From assembly GCF_029625215.1 (NCBI RefSeq), contig NZ_CP121197.1:1302001-1366000 (forward strand): a stretch of DNA of 64,000 nt, given 5' to 3'. The notes below the pieces were generated by a model. The model saw only the letters and a program-made list of their open reading frames with translations. It did not search any database and had not been told where the DNA came from. Shown here in pieces: positions 57,001 through 64,000 of this stretch; position 1 is the first letter of the stretch, and the number at the start of each line of letters is the position of its first letter. Source of the DNA: Aurantibacillus circumpalustris. Lineage in GTDB: Bacteria; Bacteroidota; Bacteroidia; B-17B0; Aurantibacillaceae. The position numbers were made by a program, and so were the translations under genes.

Positions 57001-58574
57001 ACTTGTTCGCTAAACTCACCAACCTGATAGGTTTTACCATTCTGTGTAAATTGATAAGATACCGCAAGTGCTTGATCGTTGTTTAATTGCTGATTTAAAG
57101 AAATGTAACCAGTTCGAGAATTAAAAGTAAATTCAGAAGTATTTAATCTTCTTGCATTTTGTATTTTTACATAATCCCGTCCTTCAGACATGTAGGATAA
57201 ATTAGGATCATTGTCATTCTTTGCCAAAGTTGTACCAGACAAGACAGAAACTTCTGAAAGCGATCGCGTCGATAATACTCCTGGAGCACCACCAGGTGCC
57301 CCTGTCAAAATGCCGTACAATGTATTAACCGTGTTACTTGGGATTGTTTCTGAAGTAGTGTTTTTTAGGGCCATATTTGCCGGCACTATTCCAACGGGAT
57401 CAGTAAGTTCATGGAAAATATTTTCGCTACTTTCACCAAGGTCTTCAAAAGCAACAATGTTTCTTGTTTGCTCAGAATTTCCATTATTACTCAATACATA
57501 AACCTCCACTTTTGTAATAATAATCGGAGTTTGGATGATTGGTAGAGTAGACATCCAGGCATCGTAATTCTTCCTGAAATAATGGCCCAAATAAAAATGT
57601 TTATTTTGCTCGTAATTATCAGCGCTAATTGAAAAGGCCTGCGTTTGGGCTCCTCCTTGAACAGTAATTTCTTGTTTTTTACCTTTTTGTTGCGAAAAAA
57701 CAGTAGTAGCGGTTAGTTTTCCAAATTGTAAAGTAGTTTTAAATCCAAATAATGTTTGACTACCTGAAATTAATGAACTGTTAAGTGGCAAGGTAACATT
57801 TCCCGCTTCAATTTTTTTAATAATCTCATCTTCATATCCTGTATAATCTACTTTTACCTGATTTTCCCAATCAAACGATGCTTCTGTGTTGTAGTTAGTC
57901 GTAATTTTCAACTTGTCTCCAATTTTACCAATAAGGTTTAATTGAATACGCATGTTAAAATCGAAATTCGTGACACTTTGTTGTTTTTGCGGAATGGAAG
58001 GGTTGCGGTTTTTATTTGTGTTTAAACCAAAAATTAATTCTGCGGTACCAGTTGGCTTAATATCAACGGTGTTACCACCAAAAATACGATCGAACAATTC
58101 GCTATTTACCTGAAGTTTGGGAAGAATACCTTTACGTGGCTGATTGTTTAGTTCGTCAGCTGCCACCCGCGAGCGCCAGTATTCATTCATTTGCTTCCGA
58201 TACATGTACTCTTGGTATTCCTTAAGATTCATGTATGTTTCAGGGCGATAATTTTGATCTCCAATTTTTTGTTTTACAATATAATTTCCAGATTTAGGAT
58301 CGTACTCCACTTCCTTCTTAATATTCTGTGGATCTTCAAGATATAACTTAGATTTAGGATCTAACATTGGAGGCGTTCCGTTGTTATTTTTAAACTTATA
58401 AAGTAATTCAGAATCCGGATCGTCTACATCTGGCGTGTCAATTGGAAGCACACGTTTAGAAGGCAAATAGGAAAAATCACCGGTCTGCTTAGAATCTGTT
58501 TTAGTCACTACACCAAAAAGACACGCAGTAGCACTGGTAATTAATACAAAATTTATAAGTCCGTTGGCTCTCAC
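51030..58574 (-). CDS. sprA: SprA, outer-membrane T9SS translocon / gliding protein
   Basis: A 2514-residue outer-membrane protein of the SprA family, which forms the giant 36-strand barrel of the type IX secretion translocon. Features: N-terminal export signal region (INFVLITSATACLFGVV), 'YRPETYMNLKEYQEYMYRKQ', a repeat-like TFGFKTTLQFGKLTATTVFS, SYIDDFEGSVSVIDVKGATS, 'AEVWINELRLTDFNNKGGYA' and a C-terminal strand ending TNFGFSLRITFQ. It is translocon for the two T9SS-tagged proteins found in this window. The gene order maeB-ruvA-sprA-gcvH is typical. No interruption is seen. Confidence 0.96.
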   Translation of the reverse strand: MRANGLINFVLITSATACLFGVVTKTDSKQTGDFSYLPSKRVLPIDTPDVDDPDSELLYKFKNNNGTPPMLDPKSKLYLEDPQNIKKEVEYDPKSGNYIVKQKIGDQNYRPETYMNLKEYQEYMYRKQMNEYWRSRVAADELNNQPRKGILPKLQVNSELFDRIFGGNTVDIKPTGTAELIFGLNTNKNRNPSIPQKQQSVTNFDFNMRIQLNLIGKIGDKLKITTNYNTEASFDWENQVKVDYTGYEDEIIKKIEAGNVTLPLNSSLISGSQTLFGFKTTLQFGKLTATTVFSQQKGKKQEITVQGGAQTQAFSISADNYEQNKHFYLGHYFRKNYDAWMSTLPIIQTPIIITKVEVYVLSNNGNSEQTRNIVAFEDLGESSENIFHELTDPVGIVPANMALKNTTSETIPSNTVNTLYGILTGAPGGAPGVLSTRSLSEVSVLSGTTLAKNDNDPNLSYMSEGRDYVKIQNARRLNTSEFTFNSRTGYISLNQQLNNDQALAVSYQFTQNGKTYQVGEFSEQVPDNTQLLICKLLKTNAVSVKHPMWRLMMKNVYTLGAYNLNPQDFKLDVYYNNIETGVDMPYLPYGKNINGKQLIRVLQCDKLNVNGDKGSDGVYDFISGYTISQQNGRAYFPTEEPFGRSLIDTTGDASSQGAENKFVMEDFPAANKYIFTELYDSTKTAASFIQNKNRFKIKGTYRSSSGSEIALNALNIPEGAVIVTANGIALQENADYTVDYTLGRVKIINEGILNSGATVKVSLESNSLFSVQQKSLWGTRLDYKAGRNLTLGGTFLRFSERPITQKVTIGDEPVSNIVAGLDFNYKTDAPFLTRLLDKLPFYSTKEMSTISARGEFAKLFPGNAKAISKNGGNSYIDDFEGSVSVIDVKGATSWFLASIPQNIPGVFPESRETYANTLLPGINRARFSWYNVDAMFTRDQGGTTPGYYSSKKLFSNNMWRQVFETELFPGKTPPNGQQVVMQLLDLAYYPSERGPYNYDILPTNFSKGINNDGSLKNPQDRWGGIMRKLETNDFQAANVEYIQFWMMDPFNEDYNKETDPEFDPAKPPSGDLYINLGNISEDIVRDGKMSYENGIPGKSEYSRGLTVESTKLADAPVLAPVVNQFSQDNSDRLLQDVGYDGLNDEKERERFAQAVKDMETGGFNPDAVSTFTSDPSSDRYHFFRGDDYDAENVQANTLKRYSKYNNPEGNSPTEEQYKSQNNAGYSTAYTNASPNIEDINRDNTLNTLENYYQYKVRISPTDVSPLRVGTNFIVDAFDGSADFSGVTKTVKWYQFKIPISQFESNVGGIEGFNSIRFMRVYMKGFARPVLLRLARFELVRSDWRRYQYDLKQPGEYIAHDDNSTAFDVSAVSLQENSTKVPVNYVMPPEIDQQQNVQTTNLVLLNEQSLSMRTCDLKDGDSRAVFKNVDLDTRMFQNIKMNVHAEAMNGIPLNDGDLNLFFRVGTDYNNNFYEYEVPLKLTPKGVYNANNVDSRAQVWLKANEVNFNFDEISLVKQKRNEKYGYFSELNNLTTPFPVDMGGYTITIVGNPNLGTVKSVMVGIRNPRTPDKLAHCAEVWINELRLTDFNNKGGYATTGQIQAKLADLGVVSLAGTYKTPFWGSVESKINERSKETNLNWDVSTSVNAGKFLPDKWKVSLPIFYNYGQTKITPLFNPLDPDVRMAALDDVDGISESLRDSVRNQTIDYTERKGFNVTNFRIDGLKRPKAKPRPWDISNFSATYAFNEIFRRNVNVEYNYIRQYRGNLQYSYSIRNPLTLKPFTKVKLFQNKWFALIKDFSLQLVPNNFGTSIDVNRNYTSLKNRDITGFYAGSDIFENPALINKNFTMTRNYNFVWAFNKSLKFDYTASNDGRILEPPGERLTKANKNTVSKTFFNGLKDVNGRDSVRSFGENVSFRQQMNLNVDVPINKIPLFDFMKINYRFGGTYTWARRPFAANDSIGNTIQNTRSNNFTGQFNMVQLYNKIPYFRRVNNPGSAGGPQLKGVSANLAKADDVSKKPAAPKDSNFKAIGEFLARTVMMLKSISVTGAFQGGQGLPNFLPTSQFGGMDFGPGGNAAPGFLFTTGMYDDKIRERSIENKWLSTYRGQTTPYTETESKTYSYKAIVEPHSSLKIELNGNYSLSKTKSSYILYNPDSLTAKDYIQGYKLNSSPNETGNFNISTLTFFNSFKDGGSLINSKLFDEFRLTRRDVANELGRANDNYQTSVINYTATTATGTVPASYVDGYTDNQQDVLLGAFYRTYTGRNIKNYSTTNIFPTVPLPNWTVSWDGLGKIKQVKKIFTGITLRHAYKSTYSINGFSNNLYFREDGRQIERMPVSQTSGTTSINSNFVPKYTIGSVTMSERYEPLLKFDFRFHNPKWSANLETRRDKTTTLNLTAFQIIETKGQEYIIGGAYTIPKLRLKNLKIQGKVLESSVNIRLDLSFRKNISVIRQVETGLSTPTGGTNIITLRSSADYQLTQNVTLRLFYDWVRTTPQTSASFPTSSTNFGFSLRITFQ

Positions 58575-58584
58575 TAATCGATGA

Positions 58585-59184
58585 CTAAAAGTTCTTTAAC
58601 GCTGCTTTAATTAATAATTCCACATTGTCAGTTCCTGTTCCTTGCTGCTTTATCGCTTTTTCAAGTGCTCTTTCTGCTGCAATTTTAGGAAAACCCAACG
58701 TGACCAAAGCCATTAACGCCTCATCTCTGTTTTTATTGTAAGAAGTTGTTAAAATCTGTGAGATTCCTCCTTCATGTTTACCCATTTTTCCCTTTAAGTC
58801 AACAACGATTCTTTGAGCAGTTTTATCACCAATACCCTTAATGCTTTTTAATAGAGTTACATTGGCTGTGTTAATGGCTCCTGCTATTTCACCAGCACTC
58901 ATGCTCGAGAGCATTAATAGGGCACTAGAACCTCCTACCCCGCTCACCGAAATAAGTTTACGAAACAACTCCCGCTCTTCTTCATCGGCAAAGCCATAAT
59001 AGCGCGGATTGTCGTCACGAATGTACACGCTTTCAATAAATAATTGCGCTTCGGTTTGATCGCCAATTTTAGAATATGTTTGAAGCGAAACGTAGAGACC
59101 ATAGCCGATTCCACTTGCTTCGATAATCATAAAAGCCGGATTTTTAGAAGTTACACGGCCTTTAATGTATGTAATGAGTGACAT
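58585..59184 (-). CDS. ruvA: Holliday junction helicase subunit RuvA
   Basis: A 199-residue RuvA. MSLITYIKGRVTSKNPAFM begins the OB-fold domain; LISVSGVGGSSALLMLSSMS and LLKSIKGIGDKTAQRIVVDL are the two helix-hairpin-helix motifs of domain II; the C-terminal domain III (NRDEALMALVTLGFPKIAAE) binds RuvB. It targets RuvB to four-way junctions. It lies 10 bp upstream of sprA. Confidence 0.97.
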   Translation of the reverse strand: MSLITYIKGRVTSKNPAFMIIEASGIGYGLYVSLQTYSKIGDQTEAQLFIESVYIRDDNPRYYGFADEEERELFRKLISVSGVGGSSALLMLSSMSAGEIAGAINTANVTLLKSIKGIGDKTAQRIVVDLKGKMGKHEGGISQILTTSYNKNRDEALMALVTLGFPKIAAERALEKAIKQQGTGTDNVELLIKAALKNF

Positions 59185-59192
59185 TAAAAAAT

Positions 59193-61460
59193 CTACTTTT
59201 TGTTTTGTGCATCAACTACCGCAATAGTTATCATATTTACTATTTCTCTAACGCTACTACCAAGTTGTAGCACGTGAACAGGTTTGTTTAATCCCATTAA
59301 AACGGGACCGATAGCCTCAGCGCCACCCAATTCCTGCATAAGTTTATAGGCGATGTTGCCTGCCGCTAAATTTGGGAAAATAAATGTGTTTACATCTTTA
59401 TCTACAAGCGTGCTAAAAGGAAACTGTTCTTTTAATAAACTATTATTAATTGCAAAATTTGCTTGAATATCGCCATCGATCACTAAGCCCGGATAATTGG
59501 CATGCAATAAACTAACCGCTTTGGCTGCCTTACTAGGTGCTTCTCCTGGTGCAGAACCAAAATTAGAATAAGAAAGCATAGCCATGCGTGGAACAATGTT
59601 GTATTGCTTAACCGTGTTGGCAGTTAATACAGCAATATCTACCAGCTCTTCAGCTGTAGGATCTGCGTTCATGGTAGTGTCTGCAAAAAAGTACGGACCG
59701 CGTTTAGTAACCATGATATAAAGACCTGCTACTTTACTTACGCCAGGAAGCGTATTAATAATTTCTAAAGCAGGTTTTATTGGTTGCGCATATTTACGCG
59801 TAAGGCCACTAATCATAGCATCTGCCATTCCATTCTCCACCATCATGGCACCAAAATAATTTCTGTCGCGCATTGATTTACGTGCATCGTATTGGGTTAA
59901 CCCGCGACGCTGGCGTTTTTGCCATAAAAGATCACCAAACTGGTTACGCATATCTTCATGTTCAAGCAAGGGGTCAACAAGTTGCATGTCTGAAAGATCA
60001 ACAAAATGCTCTTCCGCCATTTTCATAATCTTCGCTTTATCGCCCAGAAGTATTGGTTTTGCAATACCTTCGTCACGTACCACTTGCGCTGCTTTTAGAA
60101 TTTTATAATTATCTGCCTCAGAAAATACAATGCGTTTTGGATTGCTCTTAGCTTTATCAGCAAGACTCCGCATCAGTTTATTGTCTTTTCCTAAACGATT
60201 TTCAAGCTCTAAACGGTACGCATCCCAATCTGTGATTTTCAATTTAGCAACACCACTTTCTATAGCAGCTTTTGCTACTGCTGAAGAAACAGCGCTAATA
60301 AGTCGGTTATCAATTGGTTTTGGAATAATATAATCAGCTCCAAAACTTAAATTTTTTGAGCCATAGGCCAAATTAACATAATCTGGAACAGGTTCTTTCG
60401 CAAGGGCAGCAATAGCTAATGTTGCAGCCAATTTCATTTCTTCGTTTATGGTGGTAGCGCGAACATCCATAGCACCTCTAAAAATAAATGGGAATCCTAA
60501 AACATTGTTTACCTGGTTTGGATTATCACTTCTACCAGTTGCAACAATAATATCTTTTCGCGCAGCGATGGCTTCTTCATATGAAATTTCCGGTGTTGGA
60601 TTTGCCAATGCAAATACAACGCAGTTTTTATTCATACTACGCACCATGTCTTGATTAAGAATATTTCCTTTAGATAGTCCAACGAATACGTCAGCTCCTT
60701 TTATTGCTTCCTCTAAGGTATTTTTATCAGTTTTTTCAGCGGCAAAAAAAGACTTGTATTGATCTAAGTCCTTACGTCCTTTATGAAGAACTCCCTTACT
60801 ATCCAGCATTAATATGTTTTCTTTTTTTACACCCACAGCTATATACATTTTCGCGCAGGAGTTAGCCGAAGCGCCGGCGCCATTAATAACCACCTTGATG
60901 CTTGACATCTTCTTTCCAGAAATTTCAACAGCATTAAGCATTCCAGCCGCACTAATAATTGCTGTACCGTGCTGATCATCGTGCATCAAAGGAATGTCTA
61001 ATAGTTCTTTTAAGCGGCGTTCTATTTCAAAACACTCAGGCGCTTTAATATCCTCAAGATTAATTCCACCAAAAGTTGGGGCAATATTTTTTACAGTATT
61101 TACAAATTCATCAATATTTGTGGTGTCAATTTCGATGTCAAATACATCAATATCCGCAAATATTTTGAACAAAAGCCCTTTACCTTCCATTACTGGTTTT
61201 GAGGCCAAAGCGCCAATATTTCCTAATCCCAGAACAGCCGTGCCATTTGAAATAACAGCAACGAGATTGCCCTTAGCTGTGTATTTATAAGCATCCTCCG
61301 GATTTTTTTCAATCTCCAAACAAGGCTCAGCAACGCCTGGCGAATAAGCCAAGGTTAAATCTCGCTGAGTGCTGTAAGGTTTTGTTGGTATAACTTCAAT
61401 TTTACCTGGACGTCCTTGTGAATGGTAATCTAACGCATCTTCTCTTCTAAATTTTGCCAT
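59193..61460 (-). CDS. maeB: NADP-dependent malic enzyme with phosphotransacetylase-like domain
   Basis: A 755-residue malic enzyme of the MaeB type. The malic domain has TLAYSPGVAEPCLEIEKNPE and DIDVFDIEIDTTNIDEFV; PLMHDDQHGTAIISAAGMLN and VVINGAGASANSCAKMYIAV (GxGxxA NADP-binding) follow. The C-terminal ~320 residues (from KSNPKRIVFSEADNYKILKA) are a phosphate acetyltransferase-like domain, probably regulatory. It makes pyruvate and NADPH from malate. It lies 8 bp upstream of ruvA. Confidence 0.96.
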   Translation of the reverse strand: MAKFRREDALDYHSQGRPGKIEVIPTKPYSTQRDLTLAYSPGVAEPCLEIEKNPEDAYKYTAKGNLVAVISNGTAVLGLGNIGALASKPVMEGKGLLFKIFADIDVFDIEIDTTNIDEFVNTVKNIAPTFGGINLEDIKAPECFEIERRLKELLDIPLMHDDQHGTAIISAAGMLNAVEISGKKMSSIKVVINGAGASANSCAKMYIAVGVKKENILMLDSKGVLHKGRKDLDQYKSFFAAEKTDKNTLEEAIKGADVFVGLSKGNILNQDMVRSMNKNCVVFALANPTPEISYEEAIAARKDIIVATGRSDNPNQVNNVLGFPFIFRGAMDVRATTINEEMKLAATLAIAALAKEPVPDYVNLAYGSKNLSFGADYIIPKPIDNRLISAVSSAVAKAAIESGVAKLKITDWDAYRLELENRLGKDNKLMRSLADKAKSNPKRIVFSEADNYKILKAAQVVRDEGIAKPILLGDKAKIMKMAEEHFVDLSDMQLVDPLLEHEDMRNQFGDLLWQKRQRRGLTQYDARKSMRDRNYFGAMMVENGMADAMISGLTRKYAQPIKPALEIINTLPGVSKVAGLYIMVTKRGPYFFADTTMNADPTAEELVDIAVLTANTVKQYNIVPRMAMLSYSNFGSAPGEAPSKAAKAVSLLHANYPGLVIDGDIQANFAINNSLLKEQFPFSTLVDKDVNTFIFPNLAAGNIAYKLMQELGGAEAIGPVLMGLNKPVHVLQLGSSVREIVNMITIAVVDAQNKK

Positions 61461-61569
61461 ATTTTTTTAAAACGGAAAACGAAGATAACTAAATATTTTA
61501 AAGGGAAAAACTGTTAAAATATTAGGTTTTTAAGAACAAATTTACAACTTGAAAACGGCTTGATTTTTT

Positions 61570-64000
61570 TTACAAAGTACCCTTTTCTGAAGGAATAAAT
61601 TCAAGATAAAATGTAGTTCCTTTCCCACTTTCTGAGGTGAAAGAAATACTTCCTTCAAAACCCAGCATGATATTTTTAACCATTGCTAAGCCTAAGCCTG
61701 AACCGGTAGTTTTTGTTGTAAAATTAGGAGTAAAAATTTTAGATTTCATATCATCGTCAATACCACAACCGTTATCACTTATTGCGATAATTACAACGCC
61801 TTCGTTTTTTTCTATATCAATATTTATTAATGGATCTTTAACTCCATCAAGGGCTTGAAGGGCATTTTTCAGAACATTATTAAACACACGTAAACATTGG
61901 TCTCTATCGCCATTCACCCATATTTGCTCCGATGAAATATTATTCTTAAAAACAACGCCTTTTTGATTTTCGAAAATAAGCATGGCTGAGGCGATTACAT
62001 CCACGAGGTTAATTTTTTGCAATTGAGTACCAGGCAATTTGGCAAAATTACTAAACTCATTAGCTATATTTGCCAACGAATCAATTTGTTCAATAATTCC
62101 AGCACTCGCTCTTTCAAATTTCTCTTTAAAATCATCGGGATTACTCTTCATGAGCATTTGCAAATACTGCAAATTTAGTTTCATTGGCGTTAAAGGATTC
62201 TTTATCTCATGCGCCACTTGTTTTGCCATTTCACGCCAAGCACTTTCACGCTCACTCTGCGCCAACAAATTAGCGCTATTTTCAAGTTTTACTAGCATTT
62301 GATTGTATTCGGAAACCAATTTTCCGATTTCGTCATCGCTCTGCCACACAATTTTTTCATTTTGTTTACCCAGAGTCACATTGCTTAATTGTTGCTTAAT
62401 TATGCGAAGTGGTTGTGTGATAAAACCAGAAAGAATTAATCCCGTAAGGATGCTGATCACAAACAAAATAACATACACGTTAATTAAAGCACTGATTATG
62501 CCTGATAATTCGTTCGCTAGATCGCTTTGTTTAGCAAAATAGGGTAAATTGATAAATCCAATTAACTTTTTGTTCGCATCGAACAATGGTGTGTAAAGTG
62601 AAATGTATTTTAATGTTCCGGCCTTATCCGTAACACTCTGTGAAGAAGATCGGTTATTATTAAGCTCCCAAAAGGCCTTTGGATTTACTAAAGAAGCCGC
62701 CAACCCATTTTCATACAGTTTTGACTCGCTGGTATTAAACAACTGGCCAGTTTTGTAAAACAAACTTATTGGGGTATTAAAAAGTCTGCTATATTCTTTT
62801 AATTTAAGATTAATAAGTTCCTTTTGAGATACATCAAACAATTGTTCGGCTTTAAATTGACTGCTAAGTTCGTTGATAATGATTTGTGTTTTTTCTTCCA
62901 ACTGCTTTTTATTATTTCCATCAAACTGCCTACTCACAAGATTTCCGGAAGTAATACCCACCGCCGACATGGCCAACAATAATAAAACAATAATAATTGT
63001 TTGAATTCTTCGCGTTAATGTGGGGCTTGAGAAATGATCTGTAAATACTGCTGAATATACAAGATAAGATAAGTACGTCACCATTGAAAAAAACAATAAG
63101 AGATAGGAATTAAACGTGAAAAAATAGTTCCAGCGCTTGGCTTTTTGACTTATAATTACCTCCGTGTTTTCGTCGGGTTGATAATAGTGATGAATAAAAT
63201 CCTGATTTGATTTCAACAGCGTTATAGAATCCTGAAGTGAAAAGGGATAATTAAAATCCCCGAAGCGGCTTGTAATTTGTTGCGAACGATAAACAGCATG
63301 ACTAAAACTTTTTAATTTCTCAGGCTTCTGCTGCGATTGATCAAGCAACAGATCCGGAAAACTACCCAGTTCCTCAAATTGCTTTGGCTCCATCATCACA
63401 TATAGGCGCCTATCTCCCAAATTTATCTTACCAATGTATTGAACATTTTTTTTGTAGTTTTTTACAAAAAATAGTCCTTCTACAAAAGTAGAATCCGAAT
63501 TTTCACGAATTTGATCAATAAAAAAACCTTCGTTCACGTGTACTGGCTTTTTTACTTCCAGCAGCGGCGAACAGTTTTTATCAAACAAGGAAAACTCCAC
63601 CGTGTATCGATTAAAATACCCACCAAAGTACTTTTGTTTTAATAAAAGTTCGGTTTCCTTTTCAGCAGTTGGAATATCCGCTAAAAAATTAAGCATCCTA
63701 TTAAGCGGCTCGTCCTGTGCCATTCGTCTGGGTATATCAGCAAATTCGTTTTCTAAAATAGCATCCTGTTTGTCACTTAACTTGATTGATAAAATACTCA
63801 AATCTTGCTGCTGGTTTTTCTCTATATAGGTATTCAAAAATTTAGACGTCACCACCGACATAAATAGTATTTGTAGTCCAAGAGCTAAAGCAATTTTAGA
63901 ATTGTAAAATTTTTGCAACAAAAAAAGTAATCCTGCATAAAGTAATAGCCAATAATTTTCAAACAAACCAGTATCTCTATAAAGGGTGTAATGCACAGTA
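61570..64000 (-). CDS. Sensor histidine kinase, NtrY-like, 5' end outside window
   Basis: The frame is open to the right edge, so the N-terminus is missing; at least 808 residues remain. Visible are membrane helices at the start (LLLYAGLLFLLQKFY, ALGLQILFMSVVTS), a large extracytoplasmic sensor region, further helices (YLLLFFSMVTYLSYLVYSAV, IIIVLLLLAMSAVGITSG, VILFVISILTGLILSGFI), then HAMP (TQPLRIIKQQLSNVTLG). The HisKA helix is REMAKQVAHEIKNPLTPMKL (His at about 595 of the visible part), and HATPase has NVLKNALQALDG, ISDNGCGIDDDMKSKIF and TTGSGLGLAMVKNIM. No response regulator is seen here. Confidence 0.92.
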   Translation of the reverse strand, partial: TVHYTLYRDTGLFENYWLLLYAGLLFLLQKFYNSKIALALGLQILFMSVVTSKFLNTYIEKNQQQDLSILSIKLSDKQDAILENEFADIPRRMAQDEPLNRMLNFLADIPTAEKETELLLKQKYFGGYFNRYTVEFSLFDKNCSPLLEVKKPVHVNEGFFIDQIRENSDSTFVEGLFFVKNYKKNVQYIGKINLGDRRLYVMMEPKQFEELGSFPDLLLDQSQQKPEKLKSFSHAVYRSQQITSRFGDFNYPFSLQDSITLLKSNQDFIHHYYQPDENTEVIISQKAKRWNYFFTFNSYLLLFFSMVTYLSYLVYSAVFTDHFSSPTLTRRIQTIIIVLLLLAMSAVGITSGNLVSRQFDGNNKKQLEEKTQIIINELSSQFKAEQLFDVSQKELINLKLKEYSRLFNTPISLFYKTGQLFNTSESKLYENGLAASLVNPKAFWELNNNRSSSQSVTDKAGTLKYISLYTPLFDANKKLIGFINLPYFAKQSDLANELSGIISALINVYVILFVISILTGLILSGFITQPLRIIKQQLSNVTLGKQNEKIVWQSDDEIGKLVSEYNQMLVKLENSANLLAQSERESAWREMAKQVAHEIKNPLTPMKLNLQYLQMLMKSNPDDFKEKFERASAGIIEQIDSLANIANEFSNFAKLPGTQLQKINLVDVIASAMLIFENQKGVVFKNNISSEQIWVNGDRDQCLRVFNNVLKNALQALDGVKDPLINIDIEKNEGVVIIAISDNGCGIDDDMKSKIFTPNFTTKTTGSGLGLAMVKNIMLGFEGSISFTSESGKGTTFYLEFIPSEKGTL

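Noticed and set aside
1-64000. tRNA, rRNA or CRISPR genes
   Set aside because: No cloverleaf with matching arms and CCA-type end, no rRNA segments and no repeat-spacer array were seen on reading both strands.

Overview
The window looks like a chromosome segment of a member of the phylum Bacteroidota. It is AT-rich. It carries sprA (type IX secretion and gliding), proteins with type IX sorting domains, a BlaI/M56 pair, DUF4369 thioredoxins and TAnnTTTG-type promoter elements. A transposable Mu-like prophage fills roughly the first 34.5 kb and host chromosome the rest. Genus cannot be read from the sequence.

Prophage (about <1 to 34.5 kb). The early end lies on the right. A repressor (33348) is divergent from a Ner-like gene, followed leftward by a MuA-like DDE transposase, a MuB-like ATPase, a second P-loop protein, a stand-alone DnaA domain IV protein, Gam, a DUF4406 protein, a gp16-like regulator and several small genes. 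The transposase-proximal end shows three identical TTTTCGGCTTTTT sites and other repeats at 34.3-34.55 kb. The packaging/portal genes (13.8-19.6 kb) lie on the opposite strand, diverging at about 13.7 kb from a protease/scaffold, capsid, lysis (holin, endolysin, probable unimolecular spanin) and contractile-tail operon. That operon runs off the left edge inside a baseplate J-like gene. The tail operon contains a -1 frameshift chaperone pair. It also contains a 720-residue LysM/PKD/BspA-repeat tail protein.

The most interesting system is a diversity-generating retroelement (DGR) at 22.4-24.7 kb. It comprises two tandem target genes with variable repeats, a template repeat and a reverse transcriptase with the DGR signature IGNYLSQ. 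By hand alignment, 10 of 11 template/VR1 differences and all 15 template/VR2 differences within the shared block fall on template adenines. A near-identical 25-bp direct repeat flanks the cassette. A T9SS-sorted cargo gene and terminator/CACATAAG repeat modules lie next to it.

Host part. recA is followed by an IntI-like tyrosine recombinase and 0.8 kb of hairpin-rich non-coding DNA, then a blaR1-like/blaI-like pair with a clear promoter and operator, and another long hairpin. This resembles an integron-like cassette locus but is unproven. Then come a secreted T9SS protein, two SCO-like proteins, three tandem thioredoxin-like proteins, an aminopeptidase, a VanZ-like protein and a glycosyltransferase. 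The conserved block gcvH-sprA-ruvA-maeB follows, then a histidine kinase cut by the right edge.
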